This document shows, piece by piece, positions 1 through 8,834 of a stretch of 64,000 nucleotides of DNA. Under the pieces are notes generated by a model that saw only the letters and a program-made list of their open reading frames with translations, had not been told where the DNA came from and did no database searches. Position 1 is the stretch's first letter. Every line of letters starts with the position of its first letter. Location of the stretch: contig NZ_JACHZG010000001.1 in the NCBI RefSeq assembly GCF_014193425.1, positions 3,472,001 to 3,536,000 of the forward strand, written 5' to 3'. The DNA is from Microlunatus antarcticus (GTDB lineage: Bacteria; Actinomycetota; Actinomycetes; Propionibacteriales; Propionibacteriaceae). The translations under genes were made by a program, and so were the position numbers.

Positions 1-873
1 CAGCCGGCCGGTGAAGCGGGAGCCGATGAACGACTCGTTGACGAACTCGTCGCCGACCGCGAGCTCACCGCGCGCGTGCAGCTGCGCCATCCGGCCGCAG
101 GTGCCGGTGCCGCAGGGCGACCGGTCGAACCAGCCGGGGTAGATCGCCATCGCGTGGCGCGAGTGCTGCGCGGTCGAGCCGGGTGCGGCGAGGTAGACGT
201 GGTGGCAGCCGTTGATGTCGGCCTGCAGCGGATGCACGGGCCGGTCCTGCTCGTCGATCGCGGCCATGATCGCCAGGCCGGCGTCGAGCAGCCGGTTCTT
301 GGCCGCGTGCTCGAAGGGCAGGCCGAGCGACTCCAGCTGGACGACCGCGTAGAAGTTGCCCCCGTACGCGATGTCGTACGTGACGTCGCCGTACCCCGGC
401 ACCGAGACGACGCGGTCCAGGCCGAGGCTGAACGACGGGACCATCTCCAGCGTCACGGAGGTGGCGTGACCGTCGGTGACGGCGACCTTCGCCACGACGA
501 GCCCGGCGGGCACCTCGAGCCGGATCGTCGTGACCGGCTCGACGACGGGGACCATCCCGGTCTCGACCAGCACCGTCGCGACGCCCATGGTCCCGTGGCC
601 GCACATCGGCAGCAGCCCGGACACCTCGATGAAGAGCACGCCCCAGTCGGCGTCGGGCCGGGTCGGCGGCTGCAGGATCGCCCCGCTCATCGACCCGTGC
701 CCGCGCGGCTCGCACATCAGCAGCGTGCGCAGGTCGTCGCTGTTCTCCATGAACCAGAGGCGACGTTCCGCCATGCTCGCGCCCGGGATCACGCCGAACC
801 CGCCGGTGATCACGCGGGTCGGCATGCCCTCGGTGTGGGAGTCGACCGCGGAGAAGACGCGGCTCGCCCTCAT
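1..873 (-). CDS. Proline racemase family protein, probable 4-hydroxyproline 2-epimerase (3' end beyond window)
   Basis: The protein interconverts L- and D-type (hydroxy)proline by a two-base, two-thiol mechanism in this family. Both thiols are visible: Cys91 in MCGHGTMG and Cys253 in SPCGTGTCGR. The dehydratase branch usually lacks the second Cys, so an epimerase/racemase is favoured. The 291 codons seen are open at the left edge, so the C-terminus is missing. The ATG at 873 overlaps the stop of the upstream dehydrogenase gene by 4 bp (ATGA), implying translational coupling. With the DapA-like and aldehyde dehydrogenase genes upstream, the context points to trans-4-hydroxy-L-proline breakdown to 2-oxoglutarate. 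Substrate is inferred from context; family assignment is firm. Confidence 0.88.
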   Translation of the reverse strand, partial: MRASRVFSAVDSHTEGMPTRVITGGFGVIPGASMAERRLWFMENSDDLRTLLMCEPRGHGSMSGAILQPPTRPDADWGVLFIEVSGLLPMCGHGTMGVATVLVETGMVPVVEPVTTIRLEVPAGLVVAKVAVTDGHATSVTLEMVPSFSLGLDRVVSVPGYGDVTYDIAYGGNFYAVVQLESLGLPFEHAAKNRLLDAGLAIMAAIDEQDRPVHPLQADINGCHHVYLAAPGSTAQHSRHAMAIYPGWFDRSPCGTGTCGRMAQLHARGELAVGDEFVNESFIGSRFTGRL

Positions 874-2366
874 CGCGTCGTGTCCGTGAGGAGCACCCCG
901 TCGACCCGGCGCGGCAGCGTGGCCCCGTCCGTCAGCTCGGCGGGCAGCAGCCCCTCGGGGAACCCCTGGAACGCGACCGGCCGCAGGAACCGGCTGATCG
1001 CCGCCGTGCCGACCGACGTGGTCGAGGGCGCGGTGGTCGCGGGGTACGGGCCGCCGTGCTGCTGGGCGTCGGTGACGCTGACGCCGGTCGGCCAGGCGTT
1101 CCAGAGCAGCCGGCCGGCCTTGGTGGCGAGCGTGGTGACGAGGCCCGCCAGGTGCGGCACGTCGGAGTCCTCGCCGAAGACGGTCGCGGTCAGCTGGCCG
1201 TCGATGGTCTGGGCCAGCGACAGCAGGTCGTCCTCGGCCGCGTACGTCGCGACGAGCAGCGTGGGGCCGAAGCACTCGCGGAACAGCGCCTCGACGTCGG
1301 CCAGCAGCGTGGCGACGTCGGTGAGCAGGACCGTCGGCGCGGGCGTGCCGTCCGCCGTGTCCGGGCCGCCGACGAGCACCTCGGTGCCGGGCACGTCCTC
1401 GAGCTCGTGGCGGACGCGGGCGTGGCCCTCGACCATACGCTCCGACAGCATCGGGGCCGGACCGGGGAGGTCGGTCGTCCGGAGGACCTCCAGCACCGAC
1501 GAGCCCTCGGGCACCAGCAGCACGCCCGGCTTGGTGCAGAACTGCCCCGCCCCGAGCGTGAAGGAGGCGACGGCCTGCGCGGCGATCTCCGGCCCGCGGG
1601 CCTCGGCGGCCGCCCGGGTGACGAAGACCGGATTGACGCTGCCGAGCTCGCCGAAGAACGGGATCGGCACGGGTCGGCCGTTCGCCAGGTCGAAGAGCGT
1701 GCGCCCGCCCGTGGTCGAGCCGGTGAACGCGCCGGCCTGGACGCCGGGGTCGGTCAGCGCGGCGCGGCCGGCCTCGACGCCCACGAGGAGCGTGAAGAGG
1801 TCGTCCGGCGCGCCGGACGCGGCGAGCGCCCGCCGCACGACCTCGGCCGTGGCGACGGAGAGCCGCAGGTGGCCCGGGTGCGCCTTGAGCAGCACCGGGC
1901 AGCCGGCGGCGAGCGCGGAGGCGGTGTCACCGCCGGCGACGCTGAACGCGAACGGGAAGTTGACCGCCGCGAACACGACGACCGGACCGAGCGGGACCTG
2001 CGTACGCCGCAGGTCGGGCCGGGGGGCGCCCATCGGCCAGTCCGGGTCGGCGTGGTCGACGCGGACGTCGAGGTAGCCGCCGTCGCGCAGCGCCTGGCCG
2101 AACAGCCGCAGCTGGAAGGTCGTGCGGGTCAGCTCCCCGCGGAGCCGCCCCTCCGGCAGGTGCGACTCCGCCATGGCGAGCGGGACGAGCTCGTCGCCCG
2201 CCGCGTCCAGCGCGTCCGCGACGGCGTCGAGGACGTCGGCGCGGTCCTCACGGCCGGTCGCCGCCCAGACCCGCCCCGCCTCGACGGCCGCGGCCACGAG
2301 CTCGGGGACGGCGTCGGGGGCTGTCTCGTCGGGGACGGAGATCTCGGTGCTCGTCAGGGTGCTCAC
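870..2366 (-). CDS. Aldehyde dehydrogenase (NADP+), probable 2-oxoglutarate semialdehyde dehydrogenase
   Basis: This 498-residue aldehyde dehydrogenase probably oxidises 2,5-dioxopentanoate to 2-oxoglutarate, the last step of hydroxyproline and some sugar-acid pathways. The nucleophile region reads GAGQFCTKPGV and the preceding Glu region ELGSVNPVF; both match the ketoglutaric-semialdehyde dehydrogenase branch better than general ALDHs. The chosen GTG at 2366 lies 4 bp after the upstream DapA-like gene's stop. Longer in-frame reading upstream would overlap that gene and is rejected. The stop overlaps the next gene's ATG. Being between a DapA-like deaminase and a proline racemase supports the pathway role. 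The exact substrate is inferred. Confidence 0.88.
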   Translation of the reverse strand: MSTLTSTEISVPDETAPDAVPELVAAAVEAGRVWAATGREDRADVLDAVADALDAAGDELVPLAMAESHLPEGRLRGELTRTTFQLRLFGQALRDGGYLDVRVDHADPDWPMGAPRPDLRRTQVPLGPVVVFAAVNFPFAFSVAGGDTASALAAGCPVLLKAHPGHLRLSVATAEVVRRALAASGAPDDLFTLLVGVEAGRAALTDPGVQAGAFTGSTTGGRTLFDLANGRPVPIPFFGELGSVNPVFVTRAAAEARGPEIAAQAVASFTLGAGQFCTKPGVLLVPEGSSVLEVLRTTDLPGPAPMLSERMVEGHARVRHELEDVPGTEVLVGGPDTADGTPAPTVLLTDVATLLADVEALFRECFGPTLLVATYAAEDDLLSLAQTIDGQLTATVFGEDSDVPHLAGLVTTLATKAGRLLWNAWPTGVSVTDAQQHGGPYPATTAPSTTSVGTAAISRFLRPVAFQGFPEGLLPAELTDGATLPRRVDGVLLTDTTR

Positions 2367-2370
2367 GCGA

Positions 2371-3288
2371 CTACTTGTAACCCTTGGCCAAAGCCGCCTC
2401 GGTGTCGGCCACCACGCGGTCGTGGATCTCGGTCGGGAGCGCGGCGCGCGGGGGACGGCAGATGCCGCCCTTGCGACCGGCGACGTCCATCGACAGCTTG
2501 ATCGCCTGGACGAACTCGGTCTTGGAGTCCCAGCGCAGCAGCGAGTGCAGGTCGCGGTAGATCGGCAGCGCCCGGGCGAGGTCGGCCGGGTCGCCGGAGG
2601 TGACCAGCTCGTACAGCTCGAGCGTGGACTGCGGGATCGCGTTCGGGTAGCCCGCGACCCAGCCGACCGCACCGGCCACGCCGAGCTCCAGCAGGACGTC
2701 GTCGGAGCCGACGATCAGGTCGAGGCCGGGCGCCAGCTCGGCGATCTCGTACGCACGGCGCACGTCCCCGGTGAACTCCTTCACCGCGACGATCAGGCCC
2801 TCGGCGTGGAGCTGCGCGAGCACCGACGGCAGGAGGTCGACCTTGGTGTCGTACGGGTTGTTGTAGGCCACGATCGGCAGGCCGACCTTGGCCGCCTCGC
2901 GGTAGTGGCGCAGCACGGTCTCGGCGTCGGCGCGGTAGGTGTTCGGCGGCAGCAGCAGCACCGAGGTGGCCCCGGCCTGCGCGGCCTGCTCGATCCAGCG
3001 GACGCTCTGGAGGGTCCCGTACGCCCCGCAGCCGGCCATGACGCCGAAGCCCTCGGGGCTGGCCTGGACCGCGGTCTCGACGACCTTCGCGCGCTCGTCG
3101 TCCGAGAGCGTCTGGTACTCCCCCAGCGAGCCGTTCGGGGCGACGCCGTGGGTGCCGTACGCGGCGAGCCAAGCGACGTGCTCGCCGAACGCGTCGTAGT
3201 CGACCGTGAGGTCGTCGTTGAAGGGCAGCGCGGTGGCGGTGAAGACGCCGCGCCAGGGGGTCGTGCCGGGCGAAGTGGTGTCGGCCAT
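2371..3288 (-). CDS. DapA/NAL-family lyase, probable pyrroline-4-hydroxy-2-carboxylate deaminase
   Basis: This 305-residue TIM-barrel protein belongs to the dihydrodipicolinate synthase / N-acetylneuraminate lyase family. The Schiff-base Lys170 is in VAVKEFTGD and the family Tyr142 in AYNNP. In hydroxyproline operons a member of this family deaminates 1-pyrroline-4-hydroxy-2-carboxylate to 2-oxoglutarate semialdehyde, the substrate of the next gene's dehydrogenase. The ATG at 3288 is preferred over that at 3297 because GAGAGG sits 8-9 bases upstream of 3288 but touches 3297. It is the first gene of the operon, behind a good promoter. A D-hydroxyproline oxidase is not seen here and may lie beyond the left edge. 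True DapA is less likely given the neighbours. Confidence 0.85.
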   Translation of the reverse strand: MADTTSPGTTPWRGVFTATALPFNDDLTVDYDAFGEHVAWLAAYGTHGVAPNGSLGEYQTLSDDERAKVVETAVQASPEGFGVMAGCGAYGTLQSVRWIEQAAQAGATSVLLLPPNTYRADAETVLRHYREAAKVGLPIVAYNNPYDTKVDLLPSVLAQLHAEGLIVAVKEFTGDVRRAYEIAELAPGLDLIVGSDDVLLELGVAGAVGWVAGYPNAIPQSTLELYELVTSGDPADLARALPIYRDLHSLLRWDSKTEFVQAIKLSMDVAGRKGGICRPPRAALPTEIHDRVVADTEAALAKGYK

Positions 3289-3315
3289 GGGGACCATCCT
3301 CTCTCAGTGCTCAGT

Positions 3316-3344
3316 ACCATATGCAATTGCACAGCCCCTGGCAA
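3316..3344 (-). promoter_or_regulatory. Promoter with embedded palindrome for the hydroxyproline-type operon
   Basis: On the minus strand TTGCCA (3344-3339), a 17-base spacer and TATGGT (3321-3316) form a good sigma-70-like promoter. The perfect palindrome TGCAATTGCA (3322-3331) lies in the spacer against the -10, where a repressor would block polymerase. GntR-type regulators often bind such sites, but no regulator gene is adjacent, so that link is inferred. Confidence 0.6.
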
Positions 3345-3495
3345 GTCGGGACGAGGCACGACCACTCGATTCCGCGTCCACAGGTCCGCCGACCACACTG
3401 GTCGCGCGCACCAGAGTCGGTGGGCGCGCCGGACTCCCCCATGCGGGGCGGGAGACCCCTCCCCACCGCGTACGACGACGACAAGGACCCCGACC

Positions 3496-4395
3496 TTGAT
3501 CCTCAACGAGAAACAGCTCCCCCTGCGCGCGTGGCGCACGCTCGCCGTCTCCGTGAGCGCCCTGCTCGTGTGGGACGTGCTGGTCACCGCCCTCTACCTC
3601 GACGACACCACGCACTTCGAGGCGATCGACATCCAGTTCACCCTCTTCGGCACCGTGATCGCGCTCTTCGTCGGCTTCACCGTCAACGCCGCGTACGGGC
3701 GCTGGTGGGAGGCCCGCACGCTCTGGGGCCAGGTGGTCAACTCCTCGCGCAGCCTCGCCCGCCAGGCGCTCGTGCTGATCGACGAGCGCGGGCCCGACGC
3801 GACGCCGGGGCTGGCCGACCAGGTGGTGCGCAACCAGATCGCCTACGTCCATGTGCTGCGGACGTTCCTGCGGGGCCAGCCGCTGGCCGCCGAGGCCGGG
3901 CGGTTCCTGCGACCCGAGGCGCTGACGCGCGTCGAGGCGGCGAACAACCGGCAGACCGCGATCCTCGTGGAGACCGACCGGCTGCTGAGCGAGGCCTACC
4001 GCAACGGCATGGTCGGCGAGCTGTCACGCCTGGAGCTGGAGGCCGCGCTCGTCGCGCTGACCGACGCCCAGGGCGGCCTCGAGCGGATCAAGAACACGCC
4101 GCTGCCGGTCCAGTACCGCTTCCTGCCGCGGTTCTTCTCGCGGCTGTTCTGCCTGATCCTGCCCTTCGCCGTGGTCGAGGACCTGGGCTGGCTGACCCCG
4201 CTCGGCTCCGGGCTGGTGGGGCTGATGTTCCTGATGGCGGTGCAGATCGGCGACCAGCTGGGCAACCCGTTCGCCGACACCGTCTACGACGTGCCCATGA
4301 CCGCGATCGCGCGGACCGTCGAGATCGACCTCACGCAGATGCTCGGCGACGAGCCGCCCCGCCCGGTCGAGCCGGTCGAGCAGGTCCTCTACTGA
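3496..4395 (+). CDS. Bestrophin / UPF0187-like membrane channel protein
   Basis: This 299-residue protein resembles bacterial bestrophins, pentameric anion- or cation-selective channels of the inner membrane. Two hydrophobic segments lie near residues 14-34 and 45-65, with the family-like VNAAYGRWWEAR after them. A later pair lies near residues 215-255, followed by the typical NPFADTVYDVPM region. The TTG at 3496 is chosen because AAGGA (3483-3487) stands 8 bases before it and the protein then starts at the expected LNEKQLPLRAW helix. It stands alone, divergent from the hydroxyproline operon. What ion it carries cannot be read from the sequence. Confidence 0.8.
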   Translation: MILNEKQLPLRAWRTLAVSVSALLVWDVLVTALYLDDTTHFEAIDIQFTLFGTVIALFVGFTVNAAYGRWWEARTLWGQVVNSSRSLARQALVLIDERGPDATPGLADQVVRNQIAYVHVLRTFLRGQPLAAEAGRFLRPEALTRVEAANNRQTAILVETDRLLSEAYRNGMVGELSRLELEAALVALTDAQGGLERIKNTPLPVQYRFLPRFFSRLFCLILPFAVVEDLGWLTPLGSGLVGLMFLMAVQIGDQLGNPFADTVYDVPMTAIARTVEIDLTQMLGDEPPRPVEPVEQVLY

Positions 4396-4518
4396 TCGCC
4401 GGCTGATCGTCGGCTGATCGTCGGCGAAGGACCCTCACCCCCCGTCGACAGGCCCGCGTCCGAGGCCTAGATTTCCGGCAGGGCCAGAGGCGCTGGCCGA
4501 CGAGGAGCACCGACGACC

Positions 4519-4734
4519 ATGGCCATGGAGAACGACCTTCACAAGCTCAACGGCATCGGACCGAAGCACACGGAGATGCTGGAGAGCATCGGCGTGGACT
4601 CGATCAAGGAGCTGAGCCACCGCAACCCCGCCTCGCTGACCCAGATGATCCTGGACCGGCACGGCCGCGTCATCGGTGTCTCCGAGAAGCAGGTCAGCGC
4701 CTGGATCGACGAGGCCAAGTCGCAGCAGGGCTGA
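4519..4734 (+). CDS. Small helix-hairpin-helix protein (DUF4332-like)
   Basis: This 71-residue protein carries one helix-hairpin-helix unit, LNGIGPKHTEMLESIGVDSI (residues 9-28), followed by a second helical pair. Such HhH modules bind DNA or join proteins and resemble the DUF4332 family. GAGGAG lies 11 bases before the ATG at 4519; a second ATG at 4525 is possible. It is a single gene, followed directly by a long hairpin. No partner or pathway is evident. Confidence 0.75.
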   Translation: MAMENDLHKLNGIGPKHTEMLESIGVDSIKELSHRNPASLTQMILDRHGRVIGVSEKQVSAWIDEAKSQQG

Positions 4735-4742
4735 CGGACTTC

Positions 4743-4779
4743 TGTGCGGGTAGCGACACCTGGTGTCGCTGCCCGCACA
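4743..4779. terminator. Long hairpin between convergent genes, probable bidirectional terminator
   Basis: Two 18-base arms (4743-4760 and 4762-4779) pair at 17 of 18 positions around a single-base loop. It lies between the HhH gene stop (4734) and the aldolase stop (4810), so it could end both transcripts. There is no T tract, as is common in actinomycetes. Confidence 0.7.
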
Positions 4780-4809
4780 CAAGATCGGTGCGGGTGCCCG
4801 CGACCGGGC

Positions 4810-5850
4810 TCAGGCGGCCTGCTCCACGCGGGCGAGGACGTCGCCGAGCACCTCGCCCGCGGCGCGTGCCTGGTCGAGCGTGACGTCCAGGTGCGTGACC
4901 GCCCGGACGGTGCGCGTGCCGACCGTGCCCACGCGGACGCCCTCCGCAGCCGCCGCGGCGACGACCTGCGTCGCCGGGACCGTGCCGGTGTCGAGGGCGA
5001 CGATGTTCGTCTCGACCGCCGCGGGGTCGATGGCCTGCGGTGCCTTGGCGGCCACCGCGTCGGCGAGCGCGCGGGCGGCTGCGTGGTCGTCGGCCAGCCG
5101 GTCGACGTGGTGCTCCAGCGCGTAGAGACCCGCGGCCGCGAGGATCCCGGCCTGCCGCCACCCGCCACCGAGCCGCTTGCGCTGCACCCGGGCGCGGGCG
5201 ATCTCCGCCGCGGACCCCACGAGGACCGAGCCCACCGGGGCGCCGAGCCCCTTCGACAGGCACAGGCTCACGGTGTCGAAGAGGCGCCCGTACGTCTCGA
5301 GGGAGATCCCGGCCGCGACCGCGGCGTTCGGCAGCCGAGCCCCGTCGAGGTGGAACGCGATGCCGAGCTCGCGGCACAGGTCGCGCGTGGCCTCCAGCTG
5401 GTCGAAGGGCTGGACGGTGCCACCGCCGAAGTTGTGCGTGTTCTCGACCGCCACGCAGGCCGTCGAGACGAGGTACGGCCCCGCGTCGGGCGAGACGATC
5501 CGCTCGACCTCCGCCGCGTCGAGCCGGCCGTTCAGCGAGGGCCAGGTCCGCATCGTGACGCCGGTCAGCGCGCCGTGGGCGCCCATCTCCGCGCGGGCGA
5601 CGTGCGCGTTCACGTCGCAGAGCACCTCGGTGCCGGGCGCGACGTGCAGCCAGACGCCGAGGACGTTGGTCATCGAGCCGGTCGCGCAGAAGAGGCCGGC
5701 CTCGTGCCCGAGCACGGCGGCGGCCCGCTCCTCGAGCGCGTGGATGGACGGGTCCTCGTCGTAGACGTCGTCGCCCACCGGCGCGGACGCCATCGCCTCG
5801 CGCATGGCGGGGGTCGGGACGGTCACGGTGTCAGAGCGAAGGTCGATCAC
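4810..5850 (-). CDS. ltaE: Low-specificity L-threonine aldolase
   Basis: This PLP enzyme cleaves L-threonine or allo-threonine to glycine and acetaldehyde. It has 346 residues, a normal length. The start [13 protein letters not shown] is the family signature. The PLP lysine is Lys200 in [14 protein letters not shown] and the cofactor-binding Asp is in FHLDGAR (about 169). The GTG at 5850 is preceded by TAGGGT exactly six bases upstream, suggesting leaderless translation. It is a single gene between two hairpins. Another beta-eliminating lyase activity is possible but the family assignment is firm. Confidence 0.9.
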   Translation of the reverse strand: MIDLRSDTVTVPTPAMREAMASAPVGDDVYDEDPSIHALEERAAAVLGHEAGLFCATGSMTNVLGVWLHVAPGTEVLCDVNAHVARAEMGAHGALTGVTMRTWPSLNGRLDAAEVERIVSPDAGPYLVSTACVAVENTHNFGGGTVQPFDQLEATRDLCRELGIAFHLDGARLPNAAVAAGISLETYGRLFDTVSLCLSKGLGAPVGSVLVGSAAEIARARVQRKRLGGGWRQAGILAAAGLYALEHHVDRLADDHAAARALADAVAAKAPQAIDPAAVETNIVALDTGTVPATQVVAAAAAEGVRVGTVGTRTVRAVTHLDVTLDQARAAGEVLGDVLARVEQAA

Positions 5851-5887
5851 CGTTCGACCCTAGCCACGCCCCGAACCGGGACGTGGC

Positions 5888-5927
5888 CGGTCCCAGCCGC
5901 AGATCGGGCTCTGCAGGGCTGGGACCG
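5888..5927. terminator. Hairpin terminator downstream of the 170-residue unknown gene
   Basis: Arms 5888-5898 and 5917-5927 pair perfectly over 11 bases, and an inner GCAGA/TCTGC pair extends the stem with a one-base bulge. It sits between the stop of the minus-strand gene at 5960 and the aldolase start at 5850, as a terminator would. Confidence 0.65.
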
Positions 5928-5959
5928 ACCACGGTCGGACGGTCAGACGAACGCGGCGA

Positions 5960-6472
5960 CTAGTCGCAGGTGCAGGTGCCGTTCATGGAGCGCTGCATGA
6001 AGCACTCGGGGCAGGGCTCGCCCCACAGCTCGCTGACGAACGGCCCGCCCCCGACGCCGCCCTGGTACTCCTCCAGCGGGACGAACTCCTCGCCGATCTG
6101 GACGTAGTTCTTGCCCGCCCAGGCCACCGGGTGCTCGTCCAGCGACAGGGCCACGAACGAGCGGCTCTGCGGGAGGTAGACCTTGTCCCACTTGAGGCCC
6201 TTGAGCAGCTTGATGAGGCGCGGCCGGACCTCCGGGCTCGCCCCGAACTCGCGCAGCGCGCCGTCGATCGTCTTCTGCGGGATCCGGCCGACGCCGTCGA
6301 GCTCGGCGCGCGTCCACCGGCAGACCGGGACCGAGCTGTCGCCCGGGGCGACCGCCTCGACCTCCAGACCGACGATGTGCGGGCACCCGCGCAGGTGGAG
6401 GCGCTGTCCGCCGTCGGTCTTCTTGTAGAGGGTCTCGGTCTCGATCTTCACGGCGGTCTTCGTCTTGGTCAC
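5960..6472 (-). CDS. Conserved-looking protein of unknown function with paired cysteines
   Basis: I do not recognise this 170-residue protein. It has Cys-containing elements at both ends: RGCPHIVGLE and VCRWTRAE in the N-terminal half, and PCPECFMQRS and CTCD at the C-terminus, so a metal site is possible. There is no signal peptide or membrane segment. The start is GTG at 6472 or the adjacent GTG at 6475. A longer reading to 6694 would overlap the DAHP synthase gene and is rejected. Codon use is like its neighbours. A terminator follows it. Function is open. Confidence 0.7.
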   Translation of the reverse strand: MTKTKTAVKIETETLYKKTDGGQRLHLRGCPHIVGLEVEAVAPGDSSVPVCRWTRAELDGVGRIPQKTIDGALREFGASPEVRPRLIKLLKGLKWDKVYLPQSRSFVALSLDEHPVAWAGKNYVQIGEEFVPLEEYQGGVGGGPFVSELWGEPCPECFMQRSMNGTCTCD

Positions 6473-6510
6473 CACCCCACAGTGACACGCCGTACCGCGC
6501 GGAGCACCAC

Positions 6511-7923
6511 TCAGAGCGAGACGGGGGCGTACGCCTGCACCGGATTCGTGCGCCGGATGCGCCCCGAGGTGAGGCGTTCCGCGACCAGGAACGCGAGCTC
6601 CAGGCTCTGGTTCCGGTTGAGCCGCGGGTCGCACAGCGTCTCGTAGCGGTTGACCAGGTCGGCCTCGACGATCTCGTCGCTGCCGCCCACGCACTCGGTC
6701 ACGTCGTCGCCCGTGAGCTCGACGTGCACGCCGCCCGGCCAGGTCCCGAGCTCCTCGTGGACGTCGAAGAAGCCGTTCAGCTCGTCCATGACGTCGGAGA
6801 AGGCGCGGGTCTTGTAGCCGTTGCGCGACTCGAAGGTGTTGCCGTGCATGGGGTCGGAGACCCAGGCCACCCGGCGGCCGCTCGCGGTCACCTTGGCCAC
6901 CAGCTCGGGCAGCACCTCACGGATCTTGCCCGCACCCATCCGCGTGATGAAGGTGATCCGGCCGTCGACGTGGTCCGGGTCGATCCGGTCGGCCAGCGCC
7001 AGCGCGACGTCGGCCGTCGTGCTCGGGCCCAGCTTGATGCCGATCGGGTTATGCATCCGGCTCATCAGCTCGACGTGCGGGCCCTCGAGCTGACGCGTCC
7101 GCTCCCCGATCCACAGGAAGTGGCCGGAGGTGCCGTACGGGTTGCCGGTCCGGGAGTCGACCCGGGTGAGGGCGTGCTCGTACTCGAGCAGCAGGGCCTC
7201 GTGGCTGGAGTAGAAGTCGACCGTGCGGAAGGTGTCCTCGTCGATCCCGCACGCCACCATGAAGGCGAGCGCGCGGTCGATGTCGTCGGCCAGCTGCTGG
7301 TACTGCACCCCGGCAGCGGACTGGACGAAGTCGGCGTTCCAGCTGTGGACGCTGCGCAGGTGCGCGAAGCCGCCGGTCATGAAGGCGCGGGTGAGGTTCA
7401 GCGTGGCCGCGGACGCGTGGTAGACCCCGAGCAGCCGCTCCGGGTCGGGGATGCGGGAGGCTGGCGTGAAGTCGAAGCCGTTGACGGCGTCGCCGCGGTA
7501 CGCCGGCAGCGTCACGCCGCCGCGGGTCTCGTCGTCGGAGCTGCGGGGCTTGGCGTACTGCCCGGCCATCCGCCCCACCTTGACGATCGGGACCTGGGCG
7601 GCGTACGTCAGCACGACCGCCATCGACAGCAGCGTGCGGAGCTTGCCGGAGATGTTCTGGGCGGTGACTCCGGCGAAGGTCTCGGCGCAGTCGCCGCCCT
7701 GCAGGAAGAACGCCTCGCCCGCCGCGACGCTGGCCATCTTGGCCCGCAGCGAGTCGCACTCCGCCGCGAACACCAGCGGCGGCAGGACGCGCAGCCGGTC
7801 GACCACGTCGCCCAGCGCGGCCGGGTCCCGATAGGTCGGCTGCTGCTTCGCGTCGAGGGCGTGCAGCTCCGCGAGGGAGGGCACCCCCGCCTCGATCAGT
7901 CGGGCCTGGACCGTCTCGGACAT
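6511..7923 (-). CDS. aroG: Class II 3-deoxy-7-phosphoheptulonate (DAHP) synthase
   Basis: It condenses phosphoenolpyruvate and erythrose 4-phosphate in the first step of the shikimate pathway. The 470-residue length is normal for the class II (plant-like) type. Family landmarks are FFLQGGDCAETF (about 82), VKVGRMAGQYAKPRS and SDPMHGNTFES near the metal site. The ATG at 7923 has TAGGCT six bases upstream and no clear ribosome-binding site, so a leaderless transcript is likely. In mycobacteria this enzyme partners with chorismate mutase; none is seen here. Position next to PlsC and PimB genes resembles the M. tuberculosis order. Confidence 0.95.
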   Translation of the reverse strand: MSETVQARLIEAGVPSLAELHALDAKQQPTYRDPAALGDVVDRLRVLPPLVFAAECDSLRAKMASVAAGEAFFLQGGDCAETFAGVTAQNISGKLRTLLSMAVVLTYAAQVPIVKVGRMAGQYAKPRSSDDETRGGVTLPAYRGDAVNGFDFTPASRIPDPERLLGVYHASAATLNLTRAFMTGGFAHLRSVHSWNADFVQSAAGVQYQQLADDIDRALAFMVACGIDEDTFRTVDFYSSHEALLLEYEHALTRVDSRTGNPYGTSGHFLWIGERTRQLEGPHVELMSRMHNPIGIKLGPSTTADVALALADRIDPDHVDGRITFITRMGAGKIREVLPELVAKVTASGRRVAWVSDPMHGNTFESRNGYKTRAFSDVMDELNGFFDVHEELGTWPGGVHVELTGDDVTECVGGSDEIVEADLVNRYETLCDPRLNRNQSLELAFLVAERLTSGRIRRTNPVQAYAPVSL

Positions 7924-7994
7924 CCCGCAAGCCTACGGGAGCGCACAGGTGGGGCCTTCCGGTTTCCAGCCCCCGTCGCACGCCTCGCGACGCG

Positions 7995-8834
7995 TCAGGC
8001 CTGGGGGCTGACCTCGTCCAGCGCGGCGGCCTTGGCCTCCTGCGCGGCGAGCTCCTTGGCCACGGGGGCGTACAGGTCGACGTACTCCTGGCCCGAGAGC
8101 TCCATGATCGCGTACATGATCTCGTCGGTGATCGAGCGCAGGACGTAGCGGTCGTCCTCCATCCCCTCGTAGCGGGAGAAGTCGAGCGGCTCGCCGAAGC
8201 GGACGGTCGGGCTGACCACGCGGCGGATGATCTTGCCCGGCGGGGCGATCACGTCGGTGCCGATCACCGCCGTGGGGATGACCGGGACCTTGGCCAGGAG
8301 CGCCAGCCGGGCCACGCCGGTCCGGCCCTTGTAGAGGCGGCCGTCGTGGCTGCGCGTGCCCTCGGGGTAGATGCCGAAGAGCTCGCCGCGCTCGAGCACC
8401 GCCAGCCCGGCGCGGATCGCGCCCTCGCTCGCCCGGCCGCCGCTGCGGTCGACGGGGACCTGGCCGGTGCCGGCGAAGAAGCGCTTCTGCGCCCAGCCCT
8501 TGATCCCCACCCCGGTGAAGTAGTCCGACTTGGCCACGAAGGTCACCCGCCGGTTCAGCGCGAGCGGGGTGAAGAGCCAGTCGGCGTACGAGAGGTGGTT
8601 GCCGGCCAGGATCGCCCCGCCCTCGGCGGGCACGTGGTCTGCGCCCTCCTCGATCGGGCGGAACAGCCGGGTCACGACCGGGCCCAGGACGACGTGGCGC
8701 AGCACCCAGTAGATGCCGCGGCCCGGCCGCCGGCCGTCGGCGCTGGCGACGCGCAGCGTCCCCGAGGCGTCGACGGAGACGACGTCGGTGGGGACCGGGG
8801 CGGCGTCGGGCTCGTCGCCCCGGGGCGGCCTCAC
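7995..8834 (-). CDS. 1-acylglycerol-3-phosphate O-acyltransferase family protein (PlsC-like), longer copy
   Basis: A membrane-associated acyltransferase predicted to acylate lysophosphatidate or a related lipid. Both catalytic motifs are present: NHLSYAD (His80-Asp85 in NHx4D) and YPEGTRS (about 157-163). The first 50 residues are a polar leader absent from the paralogue upstream. The GTG start at 8834 overlaps the upstream gene's stop as GTGA, so the two acyltransferases are probably coupled. It has 279 residues. Which acyl acceptor each copy uses cannot be told. Confidence 0.87.
   Translation of the reverse strand: MRPPRGDEPDAAPVPTDVVSVDASGTLRVASADGRRPGRGIYWVLRHVVLGPVVTRLFRPIEEGADHVPAEGGAILAGNHLSYADWLFTPLALNRRVTFVAKSDYFTGVGIKGWAQKRFFAGTGQVPVDRSGGRASEGAIRAGLAVLERGELFGIYPEGTRSHDGRLYKGRTGVARLALLAKVPVIPTAVIGTDVIAPPGKIIRRVVSPTVRFGEPLDFSRYEGMEDDRYVLRSITDEIMYAIMELSGQEYVDLYAPVAKELAAQEAKAAALDEVSPQA

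Noticed and set aside
76-2076. Long open frame on the plus strand opposite the dehydrogenase and racemase genes
   Set aside because: High-GC shadow frame; biased composition with no recognisable domain, whereas the minus-strand proteins match families.
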